64,000 nucleotides of DNA from Poindextera sp963719975 (lineage in GTDB: Bacteria > Pseudomonadota > Alphaproteobacteria > Caulobacterales > Caulobacteraceae): the NCBI GenBank assembly GCA_963719975.1, contig CAVRED010000009.1:372001-436000 (forward strand), written 5' to 3'. Below the pieces are notes generated by a model. That model saw nothing but the letters and a program-made list of their open reading frames with translations, was not told where the DNA came from and did no database searches. Made by a program: the position numbers and the translations under genes. The number at the start of each line of letters is the position of its first letter. The first letter of the stretch is position 1. Of this stretch, positions 52,582-61,919 are shown piece by piece.

Positions 52582-52886
52582 TGCGATGGCTCCTTCGTCA
52601 GCTCGGCCTCCAGCGCGTCCAGCTTGCCCGACCAGAAGTGACGAACGCGCGTCACCCAATCCGACATCTCGTCGAGTCCTTCCGGGTCGAGTTCGTAGAT
52701 CCGACGCTGCGCCTGCGGCCGCACGCGCACCAGCCGCGCGGTGCGCAGGGTTTTCAGGTGCTGGGAGATGGCCGGCGCGCTGATCTCGAACCGGCTGGCG
52801 ATCTCGCCCGACGACAGCGGTCCGTGCGCGAGGGTCTCGACGATCCGGCGGCGGGTGGGATCGGCGAGGGCGGCGATCGTGTTCAT
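52578..52886 (-). CDS. ArsR-family repressor
   Basis: 102 residues, a compact winged-helix (ALADPTRRRIVETLAHG, SSGEIASRFEISAPAISQHL, LVRVRPQAQRRIYELDPEG). No metal-binding cysteines, so it senses something other than metal. First gene of the ArsR-SRPBCC operon; the palindrome 21 bases upstream is the likely autoregulatory site. Confidence 0.9.
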   Translation of the reverse strand: MNTIAALADPTRRRIVETLAHGPLSSGEIASRFEISAPAISQHLKTLRTARLVRVRPQAQRRIYELDPEGLDEMSDWVTRVRHFWSGKLDALEAELTKEPSQ

Positions 52887-52906
52887 ATGAGCATATTGAA
52901 GCTCAC

Positions 52907-52918
52907 ACTTAATTAAGT
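52907..52918. promoter_or_regulatory. Palindromic operator of the ArsR-SRPBCC operon
   Basis: ACTTAATTAAGT is a perfect 12-bp palindrome in GC-rich surroundings, overlapping a TTGACT-like -35 (minus strand, 52921-52916). A TATGCT or AATATG -10 follows about 18-19 bases later, before the ArsR start. Occupancy would block RNA polymerase. Confidence 0.6.
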
Positions 52919-52952
52919 CAAGACTACAATGACGTCGACGCGCGGGCGGCGT

Positions 52953-54308
52953 CTAGGCGGTGACCTGTTTCACCGCGCCGGCGATGTCGCGGACGACCTG
53001 GGCGATCAGCTTGGCGTCGTCGCCCTCGGCCATGATCCGGATCAGGGGCTCGGTGCCTGACGGCCGCACCACGATGCGGCCGCAGGCGTTCAACCTGGCC
53101 TCGCCCTCGGCGATCGCCGCCTTGACGCTGGCGTCGTCGAGCGGCTTGGCGCCATTGGCGTAGCGGACGTTCTCCAGCTTTTGCGGCACGGGCTCGAACT
53201 GGCGCGCGAGGTCGCTCATGCGCTTGCCGGACGGCACGAGCACGGCCAGCACCTGCAGGGCCGCGATCAGCCCGTCGCCGGTGGTCGAAAAGTCCGACAG
53301 GATGACGTGGCCCGACTGCTCGCCGCCGAGGTTGAAGCCCCCCTCGCGCATGCGCGCCATGACGTAGCGGTCGCCGACCGCGGTCCGCTCCAGCGTCAGG
53401 CCCCGCTCGCCGAGGAAGCGCTCGAAGCCGAGGTTGGAGTAGACGGTGCCGACCACCCCGCCGCCCTTCAGCCGGTCGGCCGCCGCCCAGTCCGCCGCGA
53501 TGATGGCCATGATCTCGTCGCCGTCGACCACCTCGCCGCGTTCGTCGCAGATCAGGAGACGGTCGGCGTCGCCATCGAGGGCGATCCCGATGTCGGCGCG
53601 ATACTCCCGCACGGCCTTGGCCAGCGTCTTCGGATAGGTCGAGCCGCACTCCGCGTTGATGTTGAGGCCGTTTGGCGAGACGCCGACCTCCTTCACCTCC
53701 GCGCCGAGCTCATAAAGGGCGGCGGGTGCAACCTTGTAGGCGGCGCCGTTCGCACAATCGACGACGACGCGCAGGCCGTTCAGGTTGAGGCGGCGCGGGA
53801 AGGTGCCCTTGACGATCTCGACGTAGCGGGCCTGGGCGTCGTCGATGCGCTGCACCCGGCCAAGCTCGGCCGGCTCGGCAAGGCCCTCCTGCAGGCCTTC
53901 GTCCATCAAGGCCTCGATCCTTAGCTCGATCTCGTCCGACAGCTTGTACCCGTCCGGGCCGAACAGCTTGATGCCGTTGTCGGTGTAGCTGTTGTGCGAG
54001 GCGGAGATCATGACGCCAAGGTCGGCGCGCAACGAGCGGGTCATCATCGCGACGCCTGGCGTCGGCAGCGGCCCGAACAGGCGCACGTCCATGCCGACGC
54101 TGGCGAAGCCGGCGACCAGCGCCGGCTCGATCGTGTAGCCGGAGAGGCGCGTGTCCTTTCCGATCACGACCAGGTGGCGCCGGTCTCCCCCGGAGCGGAA
54201 GAGCTTGCCGGCGGCCAGCCCGACGCGCAGCGCAACCTCGGCGGTCATCGGATGGCGGTTGGCCTGTCCGCGGATTCCGTCAGTGCCGAAATAGGCGCGA
54301 GCGCTCAT
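52953..54308 (-). CDS. glmM: Phosphoglucosamine mutase
   Basis: 451 residues. FGTDGIRG near the N terminus, the phosphoserine motif ISASHNSYTD with Ser104, ALDGDADRLL (Mg site), GGEQSGHVILSD (sugar loop) and RPSGTEPLIRIM (phosphate loop) are all intact. Converts glucosamine-6-P to glucosamine-1-P for UDP-GlcNAc. Divergent from glmS, the preceding enzyme of the pathway, across a 175-base promoter region. Confidence 0.96.
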   Translation of the reverse strand: MSARAYFGTDGIRGQANRHPMTAEVALRVGLAAGKLFRSGGDRRHLVVIGKDTRLSGYTIEPALVAGFASVGMDVRLFGPLPTPGVAMMTRSLRADLGVMISASHNSYTDNGIKLFGPDGYKLSDEIELRIEALMDEGLQEGLAEPAELGRVQRIDDAQARYVEIVKGTFPRRLNLNGLRVVVDCANGAAYKVAPAALYELGAEVKEVGVSPNGLNINAECGSTYPKTLAKAVREYRADIGIALDGDADRLLICDERGEVVDGDEIMAIIAADWAAADRLKGGGVVGTVYSNLGFERFLGERGLTLERTAVGDRYVMARMREGGFNLGGEQSGHVILSDFSTTGDGLIAALQVLAVLVPSGKRMSDLARQFEPVPQKLENVRYANGAKPLDDASVKAAIAEGEARLNACGRIVVRPSGTEPLIRIMAEGDDAKLIAQVVRDIAGAVKQVTA

Positions 54309-54483
54309 GGTGTCTGGCTCTCCAGTCTTGGCGAAACGGTCGGAAATGCAGATTTATTCGGTTCCCGCGTCGCCGATGCTAAATCCAGGCCAGCGAGCCG
54401 CCAAGTCGCGCTCGATGTTAGACTGAACAGCCGGCGGGCGGAAGAACAGCCCCGGGCCAGATCAAGCAAGGGCGTCCGGGCGC

Positions 54484-56302
54484 ATGTGCGGCATCATCGG
54501 GATCGTCGGAACCTCGCCCGTCACCGAGCGGCTGATCGAGAGTCTGAAACGGCTCGAATACCGTGGCTACAACTCGGCCGGCGTCGCCGCCCTCGACCAC
54601 GGGCGCATCGACCGCAGGCGGGCGGCGGGCAAGATTTCCGGCCTCGAGGCGCTGCTGCGTGAGGATCCCCTGCCCGGCCGCACCGGCATCGGCCACACGC
54701 GATGGGCGACCCACGGCGCGCCGACCACGCGCAACGCCCACCCCCACATCGCCGGCCGCGTGGCCGTCGTGCACAACGGCATCATCGAGAACTTCGCCGA
54801 ACTGAAGCGCGAGCTGATCCACGCCGGCCACGTGTTCGAGAGCGACACCAACTCCGAGGTCGTCGCCCAGCTGATCAACGCCGAGCTCAGCGCCGGGCTT
54901 TCGCCGCTGGAGGCGCTGAAGGCGGCGCTGGACCGGCTCGAGGGCGCGTTCGCGATCGCGGTCATGGTCGACGGCGACGAGGAGCTGGTGATGGGCGCCC
55001 GGCGCGGGCCGCCGCTGGTCATCGGCTACGGCGACGGCGAGATGTATCTCGGCACCGACGCCATGGCGGTCGGCCCGTTCACCCAGCGCGTCGCCTACCT
55101 CGACGAGGGCGACTACGTCGCGATCGACCACAAGGGCGCGCGCATCTTCGACGCCTCGGGCGCCGCGGTCACGCGGCCGGTGGTCACGGTCCCGCCGTCG
55201 GCGGCGCTGGTCGAGAAGGGCAACTACCGCCACTTCATGGAAAAGGAGATCCACGACCAGCCCGACGCCTGCCAACACACGCTGTCGAGCTACCTCGACC
55301 CGATCGCCGGACGGGCCGCCGCGCCGGACGGCTTCGACTTCGCCTCGATCGACCGCCTGCACATCGTCGCGTGCGGCACCGCCTCGTACGCCGGCATGAT
55401 CGGTCGCTACCTGTTCGAGCGTCTCGCCGGCCTGCCGACCGACGTCGAGGCGGCGTCCGAGTTCCGCTACCGCGAGCCGGCGGTGACGGCGAGCGCGCTC
55501 TGCCTGGCCATCTCCCAGTCCGGCGAGACGGCCGACACGCTGGCGGCGTTGCGCTGGTGCAAGGCCAAGGGACTGGCCACCGCCGCGATCGTCAACGTGC
55601 ACGGCTCGACCATGGCGCGCGAGGTCGACCACTTCTGGCCGACCAACGCCGGCCCCGAGGTCGGCGTCGCCTCGACCAAGGCCTTCACCGCCCAGGTCGC
55701 GGCCCTGACGGCCCTGGCCATCGCCGCCGCCGTCCAGCGCGGGCGCATCGATCAGGCCGAGGAGGCGCGGCTGGTCGCGGTCCTGATGGAAGCGCCGCGG
55801 CTCCTGGCCGAGGCGATCTTCGACGAAGAGCCAGATCCACGCCTTCACCGCCGAGGTCGCCAGGGCGCGCGACGTGCTCTACTTCGGGCGCGGGGTGATG
55901 TTCCCGCTGGCGCTGGAAGGCGCGCTGAAGCTTAAGGAAATCAGCTATATCCACGCCGAGGGCTATGCCGCCGGCGAGCTGAAGCACGGCCCGATCGCGC
56001 TGGTCGACGAGGAAACGCCGGTGATCGTGATCGCGCCGTCGGACGCGCTCTACGACAAGACGGTGTCGAACATGAGCGAGGTCATCGCCCGCGGCGGGCG
56101 GGTGATCCTGATCACCGACGCGGAAGGCGCGGCGCGTGCGCCGGAGAGCGCGCGAGTGATCGTGGCCCCGAGCGCCGATCCGCTGATCGCGCCCCTGGTG
56201 TTCGCCGCGCCGATCCAGCTGCTGGCCTACCACGTCGCCGTGCAGAAGGGCGCGGACGTCGACCAGCCGCGCAACCTCGCCAAGTCGGTGACGGTCGAGT
56301 AG
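54484..56302 (+). CDS. glmS: Glucosamine-fructose-6-phosphate aminotransferase; one frameshift
   Basis: About 605 residues. MCGIIGIVG exposes the N-terminal nucleophile Cys after Met removal; HTRWATHGAP and HNGIIENF mark the glutaminase domain (1-240). Two SIS domains follow (CGTASYAGMIG, SQSGETADTLAAL, STKAFTAQ; then SYIHAEGYAAGELKHGPIAL). An extra C near 55830 (GAGCCAG) changes frame between FDEE and QIHAFTAEVA. The terminal DQPRNLAKSVTVE motif is intact. First step to UDP-GlcNAc. No ribozyme-like leader is seen in the gap upstream. Confidence 0.95.
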
Positions 56303-56348
56303 CCGTCTCAGGTGGCCACGGGCGCGGCGAGAGGCTAAGGCGAGCACG

Positions 56349-57221
56349 ATGTCAGCTATCAAGAAAGCCGTGCTGCCCGTGGCCGGGCTCGGCACCCGCG
56401 TGCTGCCGGCCACCAAGACGATTCCGAAGAACCTTTTGAACGTCGTCGACCGGCCGATCCTCTCCTACGTGGTCGCCGAGGCCAGGGCGGCCGGGATCGA
56501 GCACTTCATCTTCATCGTCGGCCGCGGCCAGACGGCGATCGAGGACTACTTCGACCACCATCTCGAGCTGGAAGAAGCCCTCGCGGCCAAGGGCAAGCAC
56601 GATGTGCTGGCCGACGTCGCCGGGGACCTGGCGCGGCCCGGCGAGATGAGCTTCGTTCGCCAGATGCGCCCCTTGGGCATCGGTCACGCGGTCTGGTGCG
56701 CGCGCCACCTGATCGGCGACGAGCCGTTCGCCGTCATCTATCCGGACATGGTCATGGACGCCGAACCTGGCGCGATGACCCAGGCGGTCAGGGCCTACGA
56801 TCAAGTCGGCGGCAACATCGTCGTGGTCGAGCCCGCTCCGCCCGGCGAGGCGCACAAGTACGGCATCGTCTCGCTGGACCCCGGAGAGGGCCGCCTGCGC
56901 AAGATGAACGGGATGGTCGAGAAGCCCGCGCCCGGCACCGAGCCCTCGAATCTCTTCATCAGCGGCCGCATCATCCTCGAGCCGCAGATCTTCGAGCTCT
57001 TGTCCGCCCATGAGACCGGCTCCGGCGGCGAGATCCAGCTGACCGACGCCATGGCCAAGCTGCTGCGCACCCAACCGTTCCACGCGCTCGAGTACGAGGG
57101 GACGACCTACGACTGCGGCGACAAGATCGGCCTTTTGAAGGCCAACGTCGCCTTCGCCCTCAAGCGCCCCGACCTTGGCGCCGAGGCGCGCGCGGCGATC
57201 GAGGCGCTGCTCGCGCGCTAG
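56349..57221 (+). CDS. galU: UTP-glucose-1-phosphate uridylyltransferase
   Basis: 290 residues. The nucleotide-binding motif GLGTRVLPATKTIPKN, the catalytic-site segments VVDRPILSYVVAEA and FAVIYPDMVMD, and GEIQLTDAMAKLL are typical GalU. Supplies UDP-glucose to Ugd and SqdB, both encoded within 7 kb. 46 bases after glmS on the same strand. Confidence 0.95.
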   Translation: MSAIKKAVLPVAGLGTRVLPATKTIPKNLLNVVDRPILSYVVAEARAAGIEHFIFIVGRGQTAIEDYFDHHLELEEALAAKGKHDVLADVAGDLARPGEMSFVRQMRPLGIGHAVWCARHLIGDEPFAVIYPDMVMDAEPGAMTQAVRAYDQVGGNIVVVEPAPPGEAHKYGIVSLDPGEGRLRKMNGMVEKPAPGTEPSNLFISGRIILEPQIFELLSAHETGSGGEIQLTDAMAKLLRTQPFHALEYEGTTYDCGDKIGLLKANVAFALKRPDLGAEARAAIEALLAR

Positions 57222-57230
57222 CTGACGGAC

Positions 57231-58205
57231 TCAGCCGTTGTGTTCGCGGTACCAGGCGACGAAGCGGCTAAGGCCCTCTTCCAGCGTCGACCTTGGGGGC
57301 GTATCCGGTCAGCGCGGTGAGCGCGGTCACGTCGGCGAAGGTCGCCGGGACGTCGCCGGCGGGTTTGACCCCCGCGACGATCTTCGCCTTCACGCCAAGA
57401 AGCGTCTCGAGCGACTTCACCAGGGCCGAGATCGTCTGTGGCCGCCCGGCGCCGATGTTCAGCACCCGGTGACGCGGCGCGTCCGGCGGACGGTCGAGCA
57501 CGGCGATCAGCCCGTCCGTAATGTCGTCGATGTAGGTGAAATCGCGGGTGAGCTCGCCGTCGCCGAAGACCTCGATCGGCTCACGCGCCAGGATGGCGCG
57601 CGTGAAGGCGTAGTAGGCCATGTCCGGCCGGCCCCACGGTCCGTAGACGGTGAAGAAGCTGCAGGCCCGTCTGCGGCAGGCCGTAGAGGTGCGCATAGGC
57701 CTCGCTCATCAACTCGTCGGCCTGCTTGGTGGCGGCGTAGAGCGAGGTCGGCCGGCCCAGCCGGTCGCCTTCCGAAAACGCCCGCCGGCCGCTGCGCTCG
57801 CCATAGACCGAGCTCGACGAGGCGTAGACCAGGTGCTGGAAGCCGTCCCGCGCGCGGCAGGCCTCGAGCACGGCCAGGTGGCCGACGAGGTTCGATCGCG
57901 CATAGGCCTGCGGGTTGTCGTAGCGGACGCCGGCCTGGGCTGCGAGATGCACGACCCGCACGGCGCCGGCATCGCCCAGCAGCCGGGCGAAGGCGTCGGG
58001 CTCGGCGATGTCGAGCCGCGACGAGCGTGAAGCCCGTCATGGCCGCGAGCGTCGCCGCGCGCGCCTCCTTCAAGGCGACGTCGTAGTAGTCGTTGAAGTT
58101 GTCGACGCCGATCACGCGCTCGCCCCGGGCCAACAGGCGTTCGGCGACGGCGTGGCCGATGAAGCCCGCCGCGCCGGTCACCACGATCGGTTCAACCTGG
58201 CTCAC
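57231..58205 (-). CDS. UDP-glucuronate 4-epimerase-type NAD epimerase; three frameshifts
   Basis: About 323 residues of an extended short-chain dehydrogenase. VTGAAGFIGHAVAERLL is the NAD loop, VIGVDNFNDYYDVALKEAR is diagnostic for UDP-glucuronate epimerases, and YASSSSVYG plus LYAATKQADE give the Ser-Tyr-Lys triad. RFTVYGPWGRPDMAYY-like sequence and TRDFTYIDDIT follow. Breaks near 58020, 57655 and 57290 each add one base; the final corrected end is LEEGLSRFVAWYREHNG. Makes UDP-galacturonate, used in Caulobacter-type lipid A and polysaccharides. Convergent with galU, 9 bases apart. Confidence 0.87.
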
Positions 58206-58385
58206 GCGCCGGCGGTCCCCGCATGCGGCTGCGCAGCATCAGTGCGCACGACGAAGGTTCTCCTAGACCAGAGCGCGCCTCGGAGTCGACGCAGGCGCCC
58301 CCAGCGTGCAAACCTGTCACGGAATCGGAGTTGAAGCCGCGAGCGGCGCGGGGCTCCGCCGGGCGAAACGTCGAGCGAGGCGGTC

Positions 58386-59609
58386 ATGCGGGTGCTGATC
58401 CTTGGGGGCGACGGGTTCTGCGGCTGGCCGACGGCGCTGCACCTGTCGGCTCGCGGCGCCGAGATCGGCATCGTCGACAACCTTTCGCGGCGCGACATCG
58501 ACAAGGAGCTGGGCGTCGAGTCGCTGACGCCGATCGCGCCGCTCGACGCACGCCGCGCCGCCTGGCGAGAGATCAGCGGACAGGACATCGAGCACTTCCC
58601 GCTGACCCTCGGCCGCGACTACGACGCGCTTTTGGCGCTGCTCAGAGACTGGCGGCCGGACGCCGTCGTGCACTTCGCCGAGCAGCGCGCCGCTCCCTAC
58701 TCGATGAAGTCCTCGCGTCACAAGCGCTATACGGTCTCCAACAACGTCTGCGCCACCCACGACGTTCTGGCGGCGATCGTCGAGTCGGGCCTCGACATCC
58801 ACCTGGCCCACCTCGGCACCATGGGCGTCTACGGCTACGGCACGGCCGGAGGGCCGATCCCGGAGGGCTACCTCACCGTCAAGATCGAGACCGACGAAGG
58901 ATGGGTGGAGCGCGAGATCCTGCACCCGGTCGCGCCGGGGTCGATCTACCACATGACCAAGACCCAGGATCAGCTGCTGTTCCAGTTCTACGCCAAGAAC
59001 GACGCGCTTCGGATCACCGACCTGCACCAGGGCGTGGTCTGGGGCTGCCAGACCGACGAGACCCGCTCGGACCCCCGGCTGATCAACCGCTTCGACTACG
59101 ACGGCGACTACGGCACGGTGCTGAACCGCTTCCTGATCCAGGCCGCGGTCGGCCATCCGCTGACCGTGCACGGCTCGGGCGGGCAGACCCGCGCCTTCAT
59201 CAACATCCAGGACACCGTCCGCTGCATCGCGCTGGCGCTGGCCAACCCGCCGGCCAGGGGCGATCGCGTCGCCATCTTCAACCAGATGACCGAGACCTGG
59301 CGCGTGCGCGACTTGGCCGGCATGGTCGCGCGGCTCACCGGCGCGCCGGTGGAGTTCGTCGCCAATCCGCGCAACGAGGCCAAGGAGAACGAGCTCACCG
59401 CCTGCAACGACACCCTGATCAAGCTGGGCTTGCAGCCGATCACGCTCGAAGCGGGCCTGATGAGCGACATCGTCGAGGTCGCCCGCGCCTACGCGAGCCG
59501 CGCCGACCTCAGCAAGATCCCCAGCATCTCGGCCTGGAACGCCGAGCGCGCCGCCGCCCTGGCCGCCCAGGACCGCGACGACGGAGAACAGCTGCGCGCC
59601 GCGCAGTAG
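58386..59609 (+). CDS. sqdB: UDP-sulfoquinovose synthase
   Basis: 407 residues. LILGGDGFCGWPTALHLS is the SqdB NAD-binding motif, and HFAEQRAAPYSM, HLGTMGVYGYG (Thr of the active site) and YHMTKTQDQ (Tyr, Lys) match SqdB closely. GVVWGCQTDETR and TRAFINIQDTVRCI complete the family pattern. It makes UDP-sulfoquinovose from UDP-glucose and sulfite for the sulfolipid SQDG. The GT4 gene starts 46 bases downstream and could be the transferase, though LPS use is an alternative. Confidence 0.92.
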   Translation: MRVLILGGDGFCGWPTALHLSARGAEIGIVDNLSRRDIDKELGVESLTPIAPLDARRAAWREISGQDIEHFPLTLGRDYDALLALLRDWRPDAVVHFAEQRAAPYSMKSSRHKRYTVSNNVCATHDVLAAIVESGLDIHLAHLGTMGVYGYGTAGGPIPEGYLTVKIETDEGWVEREILHPVAPGSIYHMTKTQDQLLFQFYAKNDALRITDLHQGVVWGCQTDETRSDPRLINRFDYDGDYGTVLNRFLIQAAVGHPLTVHGSGGQTRAFINIQDTVRCIALALANPPARGDRVAIFNQMTETWRVRDLAGMVARLTGAPVEFVANPRNEAKENELTACNDTLIKLGLQPITLEAGLMSDIVEVARAYASRADLSKIPSISAWNAERAAALAAQDRDDGEQLRAAQ

Positions 59610-59655
59610 CGCGCCCGCCTTCGCCTCCGCGCGCGAATGCCGATATGGGAGGGCC

Positions 59656-60840
59656 ATGGCGGCTCTGCCCCCGAACTTCACCCTCTTGCAGGTGATCCCC
59701 GACCTCGAGACCGGGGGCGCCGAGCAGACGGCGCTGGATGTGGCGCGGGCGGTGGTCCAGGCGGGGGGCCGGGCGATCGTCGCCAGCCGCGGCGGTCGGA
59801 TGGCCGCGGAGCTGGCGGCACGCGGCGGCGAGCTGGCGACACTACCGGTGCACACCAAGAATCCGATGGCCATGCTCGCCAACCGCGGGCGCCTCGCGAG
59901 GCTGATCGAGGACGAGCAAGTGAGCCTGGTGCACGTCCGCTCGCGCGCCCCGGCGTTCGCCGCCTTCGCCGCCGCGAGGGACGCCGGCGTCCCGTGCATC
60001 GCCACCTATCATGGCCTCTACGGCTCGGGTAACCCACTGAAGCGGTGGTACAATTCGGTGATGACGCGGGGCCCCTTCACCATCGCCAACTCCGGCTTCA
60101 CCGCCCGGCACGTGATCGGCGAGCATCACATCGCGCCGTCGAAGGTGGTCGCCATCCCACGCGGCGTCGACCTGGCGCGGTTCGACCCGGCCAGCGTCCC
60201 AGCCGAACGGGTCGCGGCGTTGGAGGCGGCCTGGGAGCTTCCGCCGCGCGAGAGCGCGACGCGCTTCCTGCTCGCCGGCCGGCTCACCCGCTGGAAGGGC
60301 CAGATGCTGGCGATCGAGGCGGCGGCGCCGCTGAAGCGGCGGGGTGGTAGCGACTTCGTCGTGGTGTTCGCCGGCGACGACCAGGGTCGGACCGGCTACC
60401 GCGATGCGCTGGAAGGCGCGATCGTCGCTCACGGCCTGACCGGGCAGGTGCGCCTCGTCGGTCATTGCGATGACATGCCGGCCGCCTATCTTGCCGCCGA
60501 CGTCGCGCTGGCGCCATCGCTGGACCCGGAGGCGTTCGGCCGCACCGCCGTCGAGCCGCAGGCCATGGGCCGCCCGGTGATCGCCGCCGACCACGGCGCG
60601 CCCGCCGAGACCGTACTGGCCGGCGAGACCGGTTGGCTGGTCAAGCCAGGCGATGCGCAGAGCCTCGCCGAGGCCATGGCCGCGGCGATCGCGACCGGGC
60701 CGGAGCGACGGGCGGCGATGGGCGCCGCCGGCATGGCCCGCGCGCGGCGACTTTATTCGGTGCAAGCCATGTGCGAAGCGACGCTTCAGGTTTACGCAAG
60801 GGTGCTGGAGAACTGCGCTGGTGGCCCGAAAGCCGCGTGA
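59656..60840 (+). CDS. GT4-family glycosyltransferase
   Basis: 394 residues in the two-domain GT-B fold. N-terminal half: VIPDLETGGAEQTALDVARA and HVRSRAPAFAAF. C-terminal half: FLLAGRLTRWKGQMLAIEAA, AGDDQGRTGYRD and the nucleotide-sugar motif DPEAFGRTAVEPQAMGRPVI with the E-x7-E pair. No signal peptide; a cytoplasmic, membrane-associated enzyme. Between sqdB and a GT9 gene (20-base overlap with the latter), so it acts either in sulfolipid or in LPS assembly. Confidence 0.88.
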   Translation: MAALPPNFTLLQVIPDLETGGAEQTALDVARAVVQAGGRAIVASRGGRMAAELAARGGELATLPVHTKNPMAMLANRGRLARLIEDEQVSLVHVRSRAPAFAAFAAARDAGVPCIATYHGLYGSGNPLKRWYNSVMTRGPFTIANSGFTARHVIGEHHIAPSKVVAIPRGVDLARFDPASVPAERVAALEAAWELPPRESATRFLLAGRLTRWKGQMLAIEAAAPLKRRGGSDFVVVFAGDDQGRTGYRDALEGAIVAHGLTGQVRLVGHCDDMPAAYLAADVALAPSLDPEAFGRTAVEPQAMGRPVIAADHGAPAETVLAGETGWLVKPGDAQSLAEAMAAAIATGPERRAAMGAAGMARARRLYSVQAMCEATLQVYARVLENCAGGPKAA

Positions 60841-61825
60841 AATCGCCAAGATCCTCGTGATCAAGCTCGGCGCGCTGGGCGATTTCGTCCAGGCGCTGGC
60901 GGCGATGGAGCACATCCGCGCGGCGCACCCGAAGGCGCACATCACGCTCCTGACCACCCCGCCGTTCGAGGCGCTCGCCCGCGCCAGCCCCTACTTCAAC
61001 GACGTCGAGACCGACGGGCGACCCGAAGGCTTCGGCGACGCGGTTTCGATGATCCGGCGGCTGCGCCGCGCCCACTACGATCGCATCTACGACCTGCAGA
61101 CCTCGTCGCGCTCGAACCTCATCTTCTACCTGCTGCAGCCGTTCGGGCCGCAGTGGTCGGGCGTGGCGTTCGGCTGCAACCTGCCGCAGCGCAACCCGGA
61201 GCGGGGGCGCATGCACACGCTCGAGCGACAGGCCGACCAGCTCAAGGCCGCCGGCATCTGGCCCGACGCGCCGATCCGCCCCGGCTCGGCTCCACCCGCC
61301 GACCTCAGCTGGATCCTGAAGAAGGGACCCGCCGCGCGCCCCGTCTCGGCCAGCGCCGGGCGGCCCTATGCGCTGCTGGTTCCAGGCAGCTCCGCCCACC
61401 GGCCCGACAAGCGCTGGCCGGTGGAGAGCTTCGCAGAGCTCGGCGAGGCGCTGCGCAAGCGTGGGCTCGAGATCATCATCCTGGGCGGGATGCAGGAAAG
61501 CGCGCTGGCCAGGGCGATCCAGCGCAAGGTGCAGGCGCGCGACCTGACAGGGCGCACCGACTTCGCCCAGATCGCGGCGCTCGCCGCGCGCGCGACCGTC
61601 GCCGTCGGCAACGATACGGGGCCGATGCACCTGATCGCCGCCGCCGGCGCGCCGACGCTGGTCCTGTTCTCCTCCGCGTCCGATCCGACGCTGTGCGGGC
61701 CGCGCGGTCATGTCGCGGTGCTGCAGTCAGACAAGCTCGACGAGCTGCCGGTCGACCAGGTGCTGCGCGCGGTCGAGATTCTGTCGCCGGCGCCGCCGCC
61801 CTTCGTCTGGCGCGCAGCGCCTTGA
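60821..61825 (+). CDS. GT9-family (heptosyltransferase-like) glycosyltransferase
   Basis: 334 residues from a GTG start inside the end of the GT4 gene. ILVIKLGALGDFVQALAAME is the GT9 N-terminal signature; LLVPGSSAHRPDKRWPVESF and VGNDTGPMHLIAAAGAPTLVLF with the SGP/NDTG sugar-donor loop are the C-terminal ones. Probably adds a heptose or related residue to the LPS core. The overlap implies translational coupling to the GT4 enzyme. Confidence 0.88.
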   Translation: MARKPREIAKILVIKLGALGDFVQALAAMEHIRAAHPKAHITLLTTPPFEALARASPYFNDVETDGRPEGFGDAVSMIRRLRRAHYDRIYDLQTSSRSNLIFYLLQPFGPQWSGVAFGCNLPQRNPERGRMHTLERQADQLKAAGIWPDAPIRPGSAPPADLSWILKKGPAARPVSASAGRPYALLVPGSSAHRPDKRWPVESFAELGEALRKRGLEIIILGGMQESALARAIQRKVQARDLTGRTDFAQIAALAARATVAVGNDTGPMHLIAAAGAPTLVLFSSASDPTLCGPRGHVAVLQSDKLDELPVDQVLRAVEILSPAPPPFVWRAAP

Positions 61826-61901
61826 TCGGCGCAAAGCCCTTCGTCATATGTCAGTAGAAGCGTAAGGCTTTCGCCGCTACGTTTCGTTCCATCAACGGCT
61901 C

Positions 61902-61919
61902 AAGGAGAGCTAGCCTATT
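61902..61919 (+). promoter_or_regulatory. Ribosome binding site and AUU start of infC
   Basis: AAGGAG (61902-61907), a 9-base spacer, then ATT (61917-61919). The only in-frame ATG is 12 bases further on, giving a 21-base spacer that is too long. The four codons between read I-R-R-P, matching the M-R-R-P start of many alphaproteobacterial IF-3 proteins. Confidence 0.8.

Noticed and set aside
54309..54483. glmS ribozyme or riboswitch in the glmM-glmS gap
   Set aside because: The 175 bases are too short and show no P1/P2 core; glmS ribozymes belong to Gram-positive bacteria.
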